Shown here piece by piece: positions 11,449 through 23,699 of a stretch of DNA of 64,000 bases. The DNA comes from Actinostola sp. cb2023 (Eukaryota; Cnidaria; Anthozoa; Actiniaria; Actinostolidae). The position numbers and the translations under genes were made by a program. Position 1 is the first letter of the stretch; each line of letters starts with the position of its first letter. The stretch is from NCBI GenBank assembly GCA_033675265.1, contig JAUJYZ010000929.1, positions 682,001 through 746,000 on the forward strand, written 5' to 3'. The notes beneath the pieces are model-generated. The model saw only the letters and a program-made list of their open reading frames with translations, did no database searches and was not told the DNA's origin.

Positions 11449-12016
11449 TGACTCCGTCGAAATTCCAGACGCATTCGTCTGAAATAAATGTTTGACCATA
11501 ACTTTTTTAATATTCGTGTGATGGACTATCAGACTTGGAGAAAGGTGAAGCTATTATTTGGCAATATTAGAACATAATTCAATTTCCCTCTCCGCAAATA
11601 TTTTTAGTGATATCGGAGCTACAATGGACCTTGTTCTCGCTACTTAAACGCGCTCAAAAAAAATTTGTCCAATGTTTTTGCGTAAAAGTTTGTGAATCGT
11701 GTTCAATTCACTTGGTGAATATCCTAACTAAGTTTCAGCAAAATCGGCGGAACCAAAATAAACAGGTTGCTAACAGCATTCAAATTCATGACTAAAATAC
11801 ACTTAGTTCTGCCGATTTTGTTGAAACTTAGTTAGGATATTCACCAAGTCAATAGAACACGATTCACAAACTTTTACGCAAAAATACCGGACAAATTTTT
11901 TTTTGAGCGCGTTTAAGTAGCGAGAACAAGGTCCATTGTAGCTCCGATATCACTAAGAATATTTGCGGAAAGGGAAATCGAATCATGTTGTAATATTGCC
12001 AAATAATAGCTTCTTC
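11449..12016. mobile_element. Damaged foldback element, AGGTGACTCCGT family
   Basis: The left end, TTAAGGTGACTCCGTCG near 11445, resembles the termini of the intact TA-flanked MITE at 50784-51454. Inner arms at about 11549-11770 and 11806-12012 pair for over 200 bp (AGCTATTATTTGGCAATATT; GTAGCGAGAACAAGGTCCAT). The outer right end is missing after about 12016. No coding content. Confidence 0.7.
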
Positions 12017-12502
12017 TGTGTCTTTCTGTGCCTTTACATGTACGTCAGTTTGTTTATCGCTGTTTGTAGTTTATACTATAGAGTTCTTCGTCAGTCTACT
12101 GCGGAATCTTTCTTCTCTCTCTTCTGGATGAGTTCCAGGACTTGTATCTGCTCGGTCTGGATGAGTTCCAGTGTATCCGGCAAGACTCTGATTCTGTGAT
12201 TCTGTGTCTAAAAACTACACACGTTAAATTATTTGGTTCTACTCTTAAATAACTGAGGCTGTAACAATACGGTGATGTAATCAAACAAAGCAATGATGTA
12301 ACTATACAAACAATGATATGACTTTAAACATTCTTTAAATAAATTATGTACAACTAGACTAATTAAATATTCTCTAAGGAGTACCTAAAGAAAAGTAAAC
12401 AAAAGTGTAAATTCTTCCTTATTTCGTGTCAACATCTTCCTCGCCTGAGAAACGGCTTAGAAGAGTTTGTTCTTCTTTGTCTTCTCTGTCTTTTTCGAGT
12501 GC

Positions 12503-12688
12503 CTATGCCTCTGCCTCTTCCTCATTCGGAATAGGTTCTAAATCCTCGTATGGTATATAATCTTCTGTTGCAGAGTGGAAGCTATCCTCTAATAGTTCAG
12601 GAGAGCAGTCGATTTCATTTTCAGAAGCAGAGTCGCTAAGAGATTGATCCATAGTTGTATAAATATAGTTGTAAGCAGAGCTTGTTGC
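12503..12688 (-). CDS. Small acidic hypothetical protein or first exon
   Basis: Minus-strand frame of 61 codons from an ATG at 12688 (MATSSAYNYIYTTMDQ). It is rich in Ser, Glu and Asp, with ELLEDSFHSATEDYIPYEDL near the middle, and ends EEEAEA then TAG. It resembles the acidic N-termini of some transposon-associated proteins, but no domain is visible and no downstream exon could be tied to it. Low confidence. Confidence 0.25.
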   Translation of the reverse strand, partial: ATSSAYNYIYTTMDQSLSDSASENEIDCSPELLEDSFHSATEDYIPYEDLEPIPNEEEAEA

Positions 12689-13420
12689 CATACAAATCCT
12701 ACTACAAGAAAGCGACGCCAAGTGCTTGCTTGAGAAACTGACGTCACGGGTCAGCGGTGTATCGCGGGCTCAAGATTAATGGCGGACGTATTTTTGCGTT
12801 GTTTTATACCCTAATTTTTAATTCTTCCAACATTTTTTATCGCTTTTAAATGGCAAAAATATTTTTATTTAATCTTGTTTTGGACTTCTAAGTCGTAAAA
12901 TTGATCATCTAAATAGTATAAATTTCATTGTAGTACCACTTTAAAAATCATAATCATTGTGATTAAGTATACTCGAACTAATGTTGAACTTAATCACTTA
13001 AAAATCATTGTCATAATCATTATTAAATCCAATATACTCAAACTTGTTGAACGTGAATTTGATCACTTAAAAAAATCATTTGATCAGGGACCATGGATAA
13101 CATTAGCTAAATATTTTTGAAACAATAAAAAAATTGTGAAGAATTTTCACTCAATAACAAGAACGTAACGACAAGATACAGCCATTTTAGGCTCAAAGCT
13201 AAACAAATTATCCTGTAATTGATAATAGTACTATGCACTCGAGGCTTCCCAAAGGATTGACCTTTACAGAATGCAAGTATAAACAACTACTTAAAATCTT
13301 TATCATTCTGCATGTGAGCCACATGTAGGTGACTCTTCAGCCACAAGCACTCACCAGGGGAAAGCACACAGTGTGCTTAGGATTTCTCTCTAGGCAGTCA
13401 TGGTCAAAGTGAATTTTGAT
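12689..13420. other. No gene seen; imperfect 65-70 bp duplication
   Basis: AT-rich sequence. Around 12948-13080 a block with AATCATTGTGATTAAGTATA / ACTCGAACTAATGTTGAACT is repeated imperfectly about twice. Nothing else is supported. Confidence 0.4.
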
Positions 13421-13960
13421 GTTAAGGTGGCTGGAGTGTTTTTTTTGGTGGTGTTACCTTCCATGTTTGAACGGAAAATTCGTTGCTGTTGACAATTTAA
13501 AATCAAATTTTATACCAAGTCTAGAGATCGATTAAAGTTTGCCATGATATATGTTTCATCATAATCAGAGTTGTTCTAGCGCCAAAATGACGTTAGTATG
13601 CTTTTTGAATCAATTCGAGAGAGCAGAGGTTTGTTTAAAAAAATTGTCTACAAGACATAAAGTTCACATGGTCATCTTCAAGTTTAAAAAGTTTCAATGA
13701 TTTCTATGGAAGCGTTTGCAAACAGATCAAATCGGAACTTTTTGGTAGCGAATTTGTAAACAATCCCAAGCAATTGTGCCGGGTGCCCAAAAACTTCCCT
13801 TTATGGACTTTAAGTAAACTTATTTTGAGCTCATATTGTTCTACAACCTTTTTGGGATTCCTTTTAGGAAACGGAAAGAAATCGCTTCATTCGATTTCGA
13901 AAAATACGAGTTCCAGTAAAGATATGCATTTTGTCTTTTGACAAAGATTTCACTTGTCTT

Positions 13961-14960
13961 TACTGAAAGTAGCCTCCTAAAGCAGACGCATGTAGCGCTT
14001 CCGGTTCCCGTCATTCCTCCACTAACGTCTGCTAAGACTCGAACAACATTCCTTTCTACATTGTTTTCTATCAACCAATCAAATTGCTAGGTGATATGTA
14101 AATATTTCATTTTCCCACGTTTCCCTACTGTCGCGTGAATACAGAAAATACGCCAAAGAAAGTCTTAAATTTTGACACTATATATGCAAGAAAGAGGAAT
14201 CTAAGAAAAACCGTACAAGCCTGAAGGATATTTGGTAGAAGTCTGTTGGATATTCCCTCTATATTTATAGAAATACTTGATGGATTAAAAGACCTTGCCG
14301 ACTACACGTTTCTAACTTAGAACTTATTTCAGCTTTTAGTAGAGTGGTTCAAGTTTCAAGATGGCTGTAAAAATACTAATAAAAGATGAAATAAGTTCTA
14401 AAAGTGTAGTTTCCCATGCCAAAATGCTAAGAATAGACCTGACATACGTCGACAAATTGCATGTCAAAACCATAACATTCACGTCAACAAACGAAGCCGC
14501 CGCCAGCAAACCTATAAACGCTTGAAACTAGACACAACCGTCAATTTGATTCACTTTAATTGTTATATTAATACGAGATCAAACATTAAAGGTATAACCT
14601 GAAACTACTAGAGATGTTCCCGAACCAGTGGGAAGATTTATAGAAACGTCTTTCTTTTCTAAAGTTATCAATGGCATCTATGGGCTTTTTCTGATGAATA
14701 TTGAACTTATTTATACAAAGAACTTGGCTTACTTTTCTATAACAGTCATCCATATGCTCACTCTCCACCATCGCCGATTCATTGCCATCTTGTTCGCGGA
14801 AAAGACGGCCAAGGTCAAGGTCGTACCCACAAGCTTTTGTGGGGCTTTCTCTGATTGGTCAAATTCGTAGAAAGGAATGTTGTTCGAGTCTTAGCAGACG
14901 TAGTGGAGGAGTGACGGGAACCGGAAGCGCTACACGCGTCTGCTTTAGGAGGCTATACTG
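13961..14960. mobile_element. Foldback/MITE pair of inverted arms
   Basis: About 95 bp at 13961-14060 (AGCCTCCTAAAGCAGACGCA ... CGAACAACATTCCTTTCTAC) recurs inverted at 14866-14956 (GTAGAAAGGAATGTTGTTCG ... TGCTTTAGGAGGCTATACTG). The outer boundaries are unclear. A TTAAGGTGGCTGGAGTG stretch at 13423 could be a left terminus, but its partner was not found. The interior has no supported gene. Confidence 0.6.
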
Positions 14961-15494
14961 AAAGGGGTAAAACTGAAAAATGCGGTGATGAATTTTTCTC
15001 AAACTACCAAGTCAATTGGTTTAGATAGCACATTCATTAACCCTGAAGTTTCAAGTTGATTGAAACACTTTAACACGTTGTACTTGAGAAGTTATCCCTA
15101 CGAGCGTTGAATAGCAATCATTTGGAACTATTCGGCCATTTGAAAATGCATGTTGTCAAAATGTCTACGGATGAATAAATGAGTAAGGAGAAAGTCCCAA
15201 TGCCCAATGCCCTCGTCAGCTTCTTGCTTGTTGCTTTCGGCGGGGACAACGATTTTTGGAATAGGTGTATCTAGCTTGCAAAGCAAACGTTCTTGTCTGA
15301 TATAACAGACACTCCGGGAATTTGTGTAGCGATCAAGATTCAGAAACTGATAAATTTTTAGTTCAAATAATTGCAACTTTACGACTATGTCGACTATGAC
15401 AGGAATATACAGCAGCTGTTGCCCGTTATAAAGAGGTGTCGATCGTAACAGGCAAGAATTGGCCTGTATAAGCGCTTTTCAAACGTCACGATTT

Positions 15495-15590
15495 TTATGT
15501 TGTTGTTGTTATTGTTATTATTATTAATATTATTATTATTATTGTTATTATTATATTTATTATTATTGTTATTATTATTATTATTATGTC
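15495..15590. repeat. TTA/TTG trinucleotide microsatellite
   Basis: Imperfect run of TTATTATTG-type trinucleotides. On the minus strand it gives an Asn-rich open frame, which is an artefact of the repeat. Confidence 0.95.
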
Positions 15591-15724
15591 GCACGATCCC
15601 AGGGTCAAATCAATAAAACTTTTACATTCGGGTAACTGTTGCAGAGAGACAAATACCGAGTGCAACTTGTCTAGCATCGTTTTGTTTAAAGTTGCAGCAA
15701 CTTTCATAACCGCGATAGCTAACT

Positions 15725-16010
15725 CAGAATGTGGCTATTTTACCCTAACCCTAGCATAGTCCATATTTCGCGTTAACTCAGAATATGGTTTCCTATAGCA
15801 TGCACTATAGCCCACCTTCAGATGATCATGTTTCGCGTCAACTCAGAACATGGCCAACTACGAAAACACCATGTTTCGCGTCAACTCAGAATATGGTTTC
15901 TTATAGCATGCACTATAATAGCCCACCTTCAGATGACCATGTTTCATGTCAACTCAGAATATGCACCTTCAGATGACCATGTTTTGCGTCAACTCAGAAC
16001 ATGGCCTCAA
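15725..16010. repeat. Decayed tandem repeat (CATGTTTCGCGTCAACTCAG)
   Basis: Several irregular copies of CATGTTTCGCGTCAACTCAG joined to CTATAGCATGCACTATAGCC and CACCTTCAGATGACC spacers. Unit lengths vary between about 45 and 90 bp. No coding potential beyond chance frames. Confidence 0.8.
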
Positions 16011-16609
16011 CCATCAACAGACAGCAACAGACCATCATACGAGAGGTTTATATTGCCGGATCTCACGGGAGCAGCTCGCGAATTAATTTATACTTCTTGT
16101 AAATGAGCCAAGCTATATAGTTAAAGCACTCATTTCTACACTGAAACGCTGTCTCAAATTCATCGACTTCACCAAACATCAACTAGCTAGTGAAAGTGTA
16201 AATATAATCATTGTATTATAATTTAGATTTAATTCTCTCTGATTAGTACACTTGTGCCTAGCTATAACAGACATTAACAAAGTCATTATTATTAACGAAT
16301 TAGCTGTCACAGAAAATCAATCAATCAGACGTTTACAATATCAAGGCTAAATAAAACTAGACTCTTTTGTCAAGCGCTCACTCGTGCTCTGGTGCCATTG
16401 AGAACCGGGATGCACTACATTGTGAAAGATGTATACTGGTTGATATCAGTCATCAGTTATAGTTTATTATTGTTCCCTACATTCCTGCTCGTAGGCTTAG
16501 ATCGTGCAGTGTATATGAAAGCTGTCGGTTCAAGACTGATTGGGATCCCTGTGGTAGTGTGGATTTCGGGCTCAGTTTGATTTTCGTTCTATATAGCCTC
16601 CCTTTTCTA

Positions 16610-16742
16610 GAGTGCACACTAAAACCATGAAACAGTACAAACTAGTTAGTGCAAAATATCACCAATGGAACAATTGAAAACAAAAGACATTGCACTATTT
16701 AGTACTAATTAAAGTTGTTTCACGGTTTTAGTGTTTGCACTC
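16610..16742. mobile_element. Small TA-flanked MITE, GAGTGCA ends
   Basis: 133 bp with inverted ends GAGTGCACACTAAAACC / GGTTTTAGTGTTTGCACTC, flanked by TA on both sides (16608-16609, 16743-16744). Related copies with GAGTGCAATTTAGAAAAGC ends are at 27479-27588 and 60487-60627, and part of the interior (AGTACTAAATA) recurs near 41590 and 44170. Confidence 0.85.
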
Positions 16743-16895
16743 TACCTTGTTCTTCTATTACTTGCTACAAATATAGATTGATAGTTAATTTGAGGGTTTG
16801 AGGCGTATTTTGTGGGTTTCGGATCGGTTGGATTTCGAGTTGTTTTCGCCTGAATTCAAAGAGACGTACGTAGCACAGCAACAAGTTTGAAAATA

Positions 16896-17388
16896 CAGTG
16901 AGAACTGGCAGTGTCAGGTCCTTACGGACACCCGGTTAATACGGACACCGGGTCATTACGGACATGTTGTTCTGTCCCGGCCGAAACTCATACAAATGCC
17001 TATAAAATATACCCGTTTAATACGGACACCGGATAATACGGACAACGGACACTTTTTCCTGTCCCAATATGCCCATTTTCATACAAAGCCTACCCGGTTA
17101 ATACGGACACTTTCTTTTCTTAAGACAACGACAATGTGTAAATTGATTGCTTTTTAATAAAATTACGTTTTTTCCGTACTTTCTCACTTTGAACTTGTAA
17201 ACTGATCGCTAATTACATGCATTCAGACTTTCCCCACTAAAAATAAACAGATCACCAGTGACATGCATTCAGTGTTTACGCTAAAAATAAACATGACATA
17301 AAACGACTAACCCGGTTTATATGGACACCCGGTTAATACGGACACTGTGTCTCGCCCCGATGGTGTCTGCATTAACCGGGTTCCACTG
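16896..17388. mobile_element. Pogo/Tigger-like non-autonomous element
   Basis: The right end reads ACCGGGTTCCACTG then TA. The left end is CAGTGAGAAC after TA at 16894-16895. The interior repeats ACCCGGTTAATACGGACACC several times near both ends, in the style of the multiple subterminal binding sites of pogo/Tigger elements. No transposase. A related but much shorter element is at 38146-38209. Confidence 0.7.
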
Positions 17389-17914
17389 TAATTAAAAACA
17401 ATCAATAAAATGACAATCAATACACAAATGAAATAACGCAAATTCAAGTCCAATTCATCTACAAATTATTTATTTATTTAGTTAGTTAGTTGGCATGTAC
17501 ATGTATGTAATATTGATTGTGCTCGAGTCTCTAAGTTTTTGTAAGCTTCGAAGTCGTTGCTTTCAACTAAAAATCCAGGTTAATTTTGTAATGATTTATT
17601 TACAATGCAACAGTTTAACTTCAAGTTTGTATACATAATAACTGATAACAATACATGTAACTGATAAAAGCTTTCAAGGCTTCCATGTGTCTCTGTTTCA
17701 GCGACCATCACGTTGCTGATCTCTTCGTTTTTCACAGCTCCTTCACGAATGGAAGGGGTGACGATATCAAGTTTGAAGATCTTCTCGTCTTTGACCACAC
17801 ACTGAACACTATGACGAGTAAAGAGTGCAAGATTTCCCTGGAAAAATTCCACATTAAGCGCCTTCCATCGTGTCTTGTGAAACCATTTTTCATGTTCTGG
17901 GCACGAGTAAAAAG

Positions 17915-19140
17915 TCATTTATGAGATGGTTTTGAAGATAGGAGTTTGTACAGTTTCCCTGGTTTTGTTTCTTGGTAATGTACCATAACCGCAGATACAT
18001 CAAAATTGAAACTCTTAAATACAGAGTACACTTTCTTTCTTTGATTGAATATGGAAGAATGACTTCCTCTTCCCCCCTTTGTGGTCCTCATCTTAGTTGT
18101 CCATTTGCACAAAGGGGGGCAGTCCTTGCCTCCACATTCCCAGATGGATTGGATATCTTCTAATGTTTCAACATTTCTGGGAATGTAAAGGCTTTTTAAC
18201 CATTCTTGTACCTTATTAAACGATCCTCCAAAGGATTGAAACATCCGCCATGTTTCCCTATCAATGGATGTACATGGTGATGGTCTTGGTGATGATGATG
18301 ATGATGGTTGTGCTTGTGGTACATAATAATAATAATAATAATAATACATGTAGAGGATGAGATGATGATGATGGTTGTGCTTGTGGTAGAGGATGATATG
18401 ATGGTGGTGCTTGTGGTAGAGGATATGATGGTTGTGCTTGTAGTAGAGGCTGAGATGATGATGATGGTGGTGCTTGTGGTAGAGGATGATATGATGGTGG
18501 TGCTTGTGGTAGAGGATATGATGGTTGTGCTTGTGGTAGAGGCTGAGATGATGATGATGGTGGTGCTTGTGGTAGTGGACAAGTTTATGATGGTGGTGGT
18601 TCTGATGTAGATTGCTGTGATGGTGACTGTTCAGGGCACATGTTTATGAATAGGGAAGACCAGTAGGCAATCTGCCTAGCTGCGTGTTGTGAGGATGAGT
18701 GATTTATGTTGTCGGTTGGTGTGGGATTTGGAATTACTTTACCATACTCTTCAAGTTTTGATGATATAGCATGCAGTGAAATAAGGATTTCATGTTGTGC
18801 AAATGATGAAGGTGATGATGTTGATGAAAGTGGTGGTTGATGTGGAACGGGTAACTGATGGTGATGTAACATGGAATGGAGCTGGTCGTATCGAGTAGAG
18901 ACAGTTGAAATAGGATGTTCATCAGCCTCTTTTAAAATGTCACCAATTTCTTGTCTTTGTAACAGTTCATTCTTGATAAATGATGAAATTTCATTTTCCT
19001 GTAGGAGAATAAAACATACAACATTATAAACAGAGATAGCATTTCAACTTCTTATTATTGAGAAAATCCACTCACTTCTTCCTCCTCTTCACTGGAGGAG
19101 TAATCTTCAGAACTGCTACTGCAATCAGAGCCAGGGTCCT
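17915..19140 (-). pseudogene. Two-exon gene of unknown function, damaged
   Basis: Exon A (about 19140-19074) begins after TATAG and ends at a GTGAGT donor; it encodes DPGSDCSSSSEDYSSSEEEEE. Exon B begins after CTCCTACAG near 18999 and encodes ENEISSFIKNELLQRQEIGD, a Pro/Ser region, NHSSSQHAARQIAYWSSLF, a Pro/Gln repeat (PLPQAPPSSSSQ) and a C-terminus with NKVQEWLKSLYIPRNVETLE, CPPLCKWT and IFNQRKKVYSVFKSF, stopping at 17915. An in-frame TAA (18584-18586) and a (TAA)n microsatellite near 18325-18350 interrupt it. The C-terminus faintly recalls the GCR1_C-type DNA-binding domain seen in some transposons, but that is a weak inference. Upstream exons were not found. Confidence 0.5.
18300..18580. 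repeat. Coding minisatellite, about 60-bp composite unit
   Basis: Repeats of GATGATGATGGTGGTGCTTG TGGTAGAGGATGATATGATG type. Two larger 120-bp blocks are visible (18361-18480 versus 18480-18600). On the minus strand they encode a Pro/Gln/Ser repeat inside the damaged gene at 17915-19140. Confidence 0.85.
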
Positions 19141-19574
19141 ATAATTTCATAAATTACTTGAAACATTTATTAGACATAATAATTAATATACAATTTAAAG
19201 AGTAAATATAAATTATATAAAGTATAGGATTTCAAAGTGCTAAAATTGTAATTTAATTTACATATTCTTATTATTATCACCAACACTATAGCACTAATAT
19301 AGTTCATACTAAAGATTCATGCTGCTATATCAAATCAATGTGTAGCTGTGTAGCTGCATGTGTGTCTGTTAATTATCACAGTATATCTGCCACTCACACT
19401 TGCTTGTACCATCAACAACCATGAAATGCATGTACATGTATCATGCTGCAAATAGCATTTGAATCTTACAGTTGAACTAAGAAAACTGTGAACACCTAAA
19501 AACTCCACTGTTAGTATTACTTTCTTTTTAGTTACAGATCGTGGCAAGCATAAATATTAAGCTTAATCAGTAAT

Positions 19575-19645
19575 AATAATAATAAATCACTTCTATAGCA
19601 CACATCTCCACTAATTGCCCGTGGCGCTTTACATTGATACGAAAA
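19575..19645. repeat. SINE-like tail relic
   Basis: (TAA)n followed by ATCACTTCTATAGCACACAT and GTGGCGCTTTACATTG. This resembles the 3' tails (AGCGC..GCGCTTTA plus simple repeat) common to invertebrate SINEs. A similar tail in the other orientation is at 53420-53470. Head regions were not recognised. Confidence 0.45.
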
Positions 19646-19825
19646 TAGAAAATGCAAATATAATGAAAATTATGTTTATATATACCAACCGAACAGTGAA
19701 ACCTGAATCAATATTTTTGGTTTATCATGATATCAATTTTATTAATTTTAGGAGTTAAAACTCCTTACAACCGTGTCATGGAGTAGAAATCATGTCGATT
19801 TCAGATAGCTATATTTTAATCACCT

Positions 19826-19951
19826 TAGGCCTAGTTCAAACGTCGTGCTAATCATGAGCCGTTCTCATTTCAAACAATAGATAATGAGATGGCTTCTTTT
19901 GAAGTAATTAAGAATGGCTCTTGGAAAGTACGGCGTTTGTACTAGGCCTTA
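19826..19951. mobile_element. Small MITE with TTAGGCCTAG ends
   Basis: About 126-bp imperfect hairpin. The left end TTAGGCCTAGTTCAAACGTC pairs with the right end GCGTTTGTACTAGGCCTTA. No coding content. Confidence 0.65.
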
Positions 19952-20699
19952 CTAAAGATTAATCTTCTTTTTTTAACTCAACTGTGAATTTCATTGGTTG
20001 TCCTTTTGTCGCATCCGCTTACTAACACTGCCAGTTCTCTAGATATCACTTTTGTTAACTGAATAAGGACACTTTCATGCACGCCGCTAAACCTCTGGTT
20101 GCTATGGTTGCCATCAATGGACAATCTAGATTTCAGTCAGTTGGACATTTTGTGTTAATTAAAATTGCATTAGATGTATTGGAGTCTATCCTTACAGACC
20201 TTTGTAACGACGTGGTACCGTCCCGCTAGTTCCCCAAAGCTCGCTATATTTGTTACAACTTTATCTATAGCAACTTAACATACATCAGTAGCAATCAACA
20301 TACTTCATACATGACAGTTTACCAATCGTCCTGGCAGATTTTCCAGACATAAGGGAACACGAGTTCTGTCGAGAGAAAACGTAGCAGATCATCGAGGACA
20401 TCGGACATTACCTCGGACAGTAATTAATGTGAACATGTTTTCATAAGTCGGGAAGAATCTGGAAACACCACAATTCCCGATAGTCTGCGATGTTTCCCAC
20501 ATACATGTATGAGAACTAGGATTTAACAAAGTTTAGAATACGATTGAATCGGTTTTCTTTGTTCTCCATAGGGTATTATATCCCATATTAACCTGCTCAT
20601 GAAAACCTGCTCATATAAACCTCGTTCTATGCTTTCCCAGTTTTCCCGGTCATCTGTGGGCATTAGACTTACAAATTTTAGACTTTGCGAATTTTGAAG

Positions 20700-20795
20700 A
20701 AAAAAATATTTTGATAACTTGAATCGAGAATCGAAATCTTTTGATAAATTGAATCGAGAATCGAAATCTTTTGATAAATTGAATTGAGAATCGAA
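20700..20795. repeat. 30-bp tandem repeat, three copies
   Basis: Three copies of TTTTGATAAATTGAATCGAG AATCGAAATC with minor changes. Confidence 0.9.
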
Positions 20796-21206
20796 CCCTG
20801 GCCCTTCCGTTTACTTACCTATGAGTGCCCTGGGTCTGGTTTTAACTCAACAGGGGAAATGACGTCACCAAATGTTAGTTAGGCTCTTACCTTACGAAAT
20901 TGGGAGTGAATTGTCACCACAGTGCACAGAAAACTATTCTGAATGGTTATTGACGTCTTTTTCTGTTATAAATGCTCCAAAAATGATTTTTTGAGGATGT
21001 TCTGCAGGTTCCTGGAATTCCTCCTGTTTGCCGTTCCACGGTCCGTCTTTCCTCACTTTACTAATATTCCAATTACTGAACTTCAATGAAGTCCAGATTA
21101 ACTTTAGTTCTTGGCTATATGTACAACTAGGCTACCTAACAGCAGTGAATGCTGACGGTGAATGCAATGTTAGTAGTTGTGGATAAGAGTTGGTGCCGGA
21201 GAGCTA

Positions 21207-21352
21207 AGAGTGATTCCAATAAACCTGGGCACTACTAATTAGCTGTCAGTGTATATTAGATGCAAAGTAACAAAAGACAACAAAAGAGTGAGTGTCTAAT
21301 AGTGTGTATTGGTCGTGTAGTTAGTAATGCCCAGGTTTATTGGAATCACTCT
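21207..21352. mobile_element. 146-bp MITE, AGAGTGATTCCAATAAACC ends
   Basis: Inverted ends AGAGTGATTCCAATAAACCT and its complement enclose about 95 bp. TA precedes the left end. No coding content. Confidence 0.8.
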
Positions 21353-22600
21353 ACTGTAGTTATGAAATGTTTTGTTTTATGTAAGTGACAAGTATGCAAA
21401 TTATTAGGCGAGTCTACCTTTCTTTGTTTTGAATAGTATTTGTCTATTTGAAAAAGTGGATAGCTTATGAATATAAACTAATGTATTACTATAATTGAGA
21501 TTTCAATGCGAATATTCACACTTGAAACTGACACACGGTCAGCCGGCACCTTACGAGTCAGGATATACCGGCTAAAGAAACATACATGTACAAATTGATT
21601 AGGGACACAGATTTTGGGCACGACATTTACCGATCAAGCCATGCAGGCTACGCGAAAGCTTGAATAGGAAAACAACTCACTTCAGGCTATAGCGTATGTA
21701 GGAGTTGGCGCGAAAAGCATGATGGTTCTTGAGAATTGCATGATGGTTATTGGAAACTGCATGCCGGGTAAAAATCGAGATTTTTTCTGCCTACGTGAAT
21801 GAATTAGAATTGCTTCCTTGCTCGCTCGCTTCAGGCTCGCTCGCTGCGTCAGCAATAATATTATTTAGTTCCATGCTCGAATATCGTCAAAATAGAAGAG
21901 AAAATATACCACTTGATACTGCTAATTACGCATGCATGTTCTACTGTAGTACTGAGTCACGCAACGAGTCGCCATTTGTTTAGTCACGCTGCGATACCTG
22001 GGCTGCGATGTGTACATTTACTTCTGTTCTGACTCAGTTCAAAACTATTTCTGCACTATTTTCTGAATTAGCTCCCTAAAATCTAATGATGGACGAAAAT
22101 ACTGTTTGGCCAGGAGTTCCAGCTGATCATCTGATCCGCACCGAATGAACGTCTAGTTATGCTTTAACCATAGAGAGTTTAGTTTCTCATTGAATTAATC
22201 AGTAGAATAGTAGTTTACATTTGAATTTATATCACTATGACAATTTATGTCTGGGTTAATTGCTTGATTAACGTCACCAAACATGCCGTTGTCTGTGAAG
22301 TGTCACATAAATTAAATGTTAAGTCATTAGGTGGAAGATATTCAGTTAATGGATTCTGTATTTGAAATAAATCACCACTTACAGAGGCAAATGGTAAAAG
22401 GATTTCTATACATTGATAGCATTTGAAGTCATTTCGAGTAGATCATGGTCTATGTTGTCAAATCTTAGGCACAATCCAATTAGGTGATAGTAATTTTGAC
22501 AATCAGAGCACATCACTGACCTTTGACAGCCAGTGATTTGATTTTCCCAAGAATTACAAATCATTAAGTTTTTAGAACTCATAGGAAATTATGTTTGTCG
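21353..22600. other. No gene seen
   Basis: AT-rich sequence with a short GCTCGCTCGCTTCAGGCTCG simple stretch near 21820-21845. No supported coding region, repeat family or terminal repeat. Confidence 0.4.
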
Positions 22601-22690
22601 GAAATTGAAATACTTAAAATATTATAAGGGTACGATTGGATATATATTTTTGGACTTAAATGTTTTAACTTATCTGCATACTGCCCATAG

Positions 22691-23420
22691 TTACCGTGGT
22701 AACTTCTTATTGTCTTCCTTCAACTTTTCCATCCACTCCTTCATGTCCTTGATCGTCTTATCATGCTGTTTTATCTGTCCTTCAAGTTCATCAGTAGATT
22801 CATGTGCATATTTGCATGATTGTTTGAGCTCTCGTATGTCCTCATCAACATGTGACAGACGTTGTTCTATCGTGTCTAGTTTGTCCAATTTCTTGTTCAT
22901 GCAGGCTATTAAATCATACATTTTTCAAAGGGCAGAGACATTTTCCTCTTCCAATTTACTTTGTTTCGCATTTGGCTTTTGCGGAGTACTAGTTATAGAG
23001 TTATTTAGATTTATAGTGGGACGCTTATTTGTGGTTGCCATACCTGATACCCAGTCATTCTTGAAGGCTTTTTCGTGCAGCTTCTTGACATTGGACTTGG
23101 ACGTTGGATTGGCCATTTCTTGCGAATGGTGTCATATAATGACTCGAATCGAGCTCGTTCTTGTCCTTTCCTGTGTCCATGTGGACATCTGCTTCGTGCT
23201 GTGACACAGTCACTCTCTTGACATGAATATATGTCAGCACTGGTTTTTTAACCTTCTCCCACTGTTCCTTTTTCTTTCGTTAGTTCACCAAACGGCTCAA
23301 TCACCTTTAGATTTGTGTTTGGTTGAGGTGATATTTTATTCACATTATTTAATAGACGACCTGGACTGATGCTATACGCTCGCCATATAGGAATGATGTA
23401 TAGCATCTTCAGTATGGATT
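22691..23420 (-). pseudogene. Second decayed copy of the RSDNAGCYH-family gene
   Basis: Reading minus from about 23385: KAYSISPGRLLN, NLKVIEPFGEL, then a finger region with DCVTVSQHEADVHMDTGK. These align with KAYNVGPGKLLT, LKVIQPFASRT and EAEAEMHMDTGKH of the copy at 5989-8964. There is a stop near 23245, and a frameshift leads into MANPTSKSNVKKLHEKAF. A short coiled coil, MYDLIACMNKKLDKLDTIEQ, follows at 22921-22691; whether it belongs to the same gene is uncertain. Everything N-terminal is absent. The C-terminus differs from the first copy (no FFSRLSALQ motif), so this is a diverged subfamily. Confidence 0.65.
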
Positions 23421-23699
23421 ACTAGGCATTTTAAAAAGCATGCGAAATAATACTGATTCACACCATGAGACACTCGATATCTTCATTATGCCGATGATCA
23501 TAAATTTTTTTATTGATTTTTTTAATTAATATTCTCAAAAAACAAATATATCTTACATTTGTTTTTAAGTAACATTACATAGGTATTAGCTAAATTTTAA
23601 TTTACATGCTAATATTTTTTCTACATAGTGCAATTTAATTATTACAATAAACAATAAATCCTTGTATCATACGACATATAGTCCTTGTTCACAGAGGTA

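Noticed and set aside
15394..15594. Asn-rich protein
   Set aside because: Translation of a TTA/TTG microsatellite.
17580..17918. 112-codon frame downstream of the two-exon gene
   Set aside because: Different frame, no splice sites joining it convincingly, and no recognisable domain; possibly 3' untranslated sequence.
22605..23204. 199-codon plus-strand frame
   Set aside because: Antisense shadow of the minus-strand family remnant, whose finger and conserved motifs align with the 6-kb copy.
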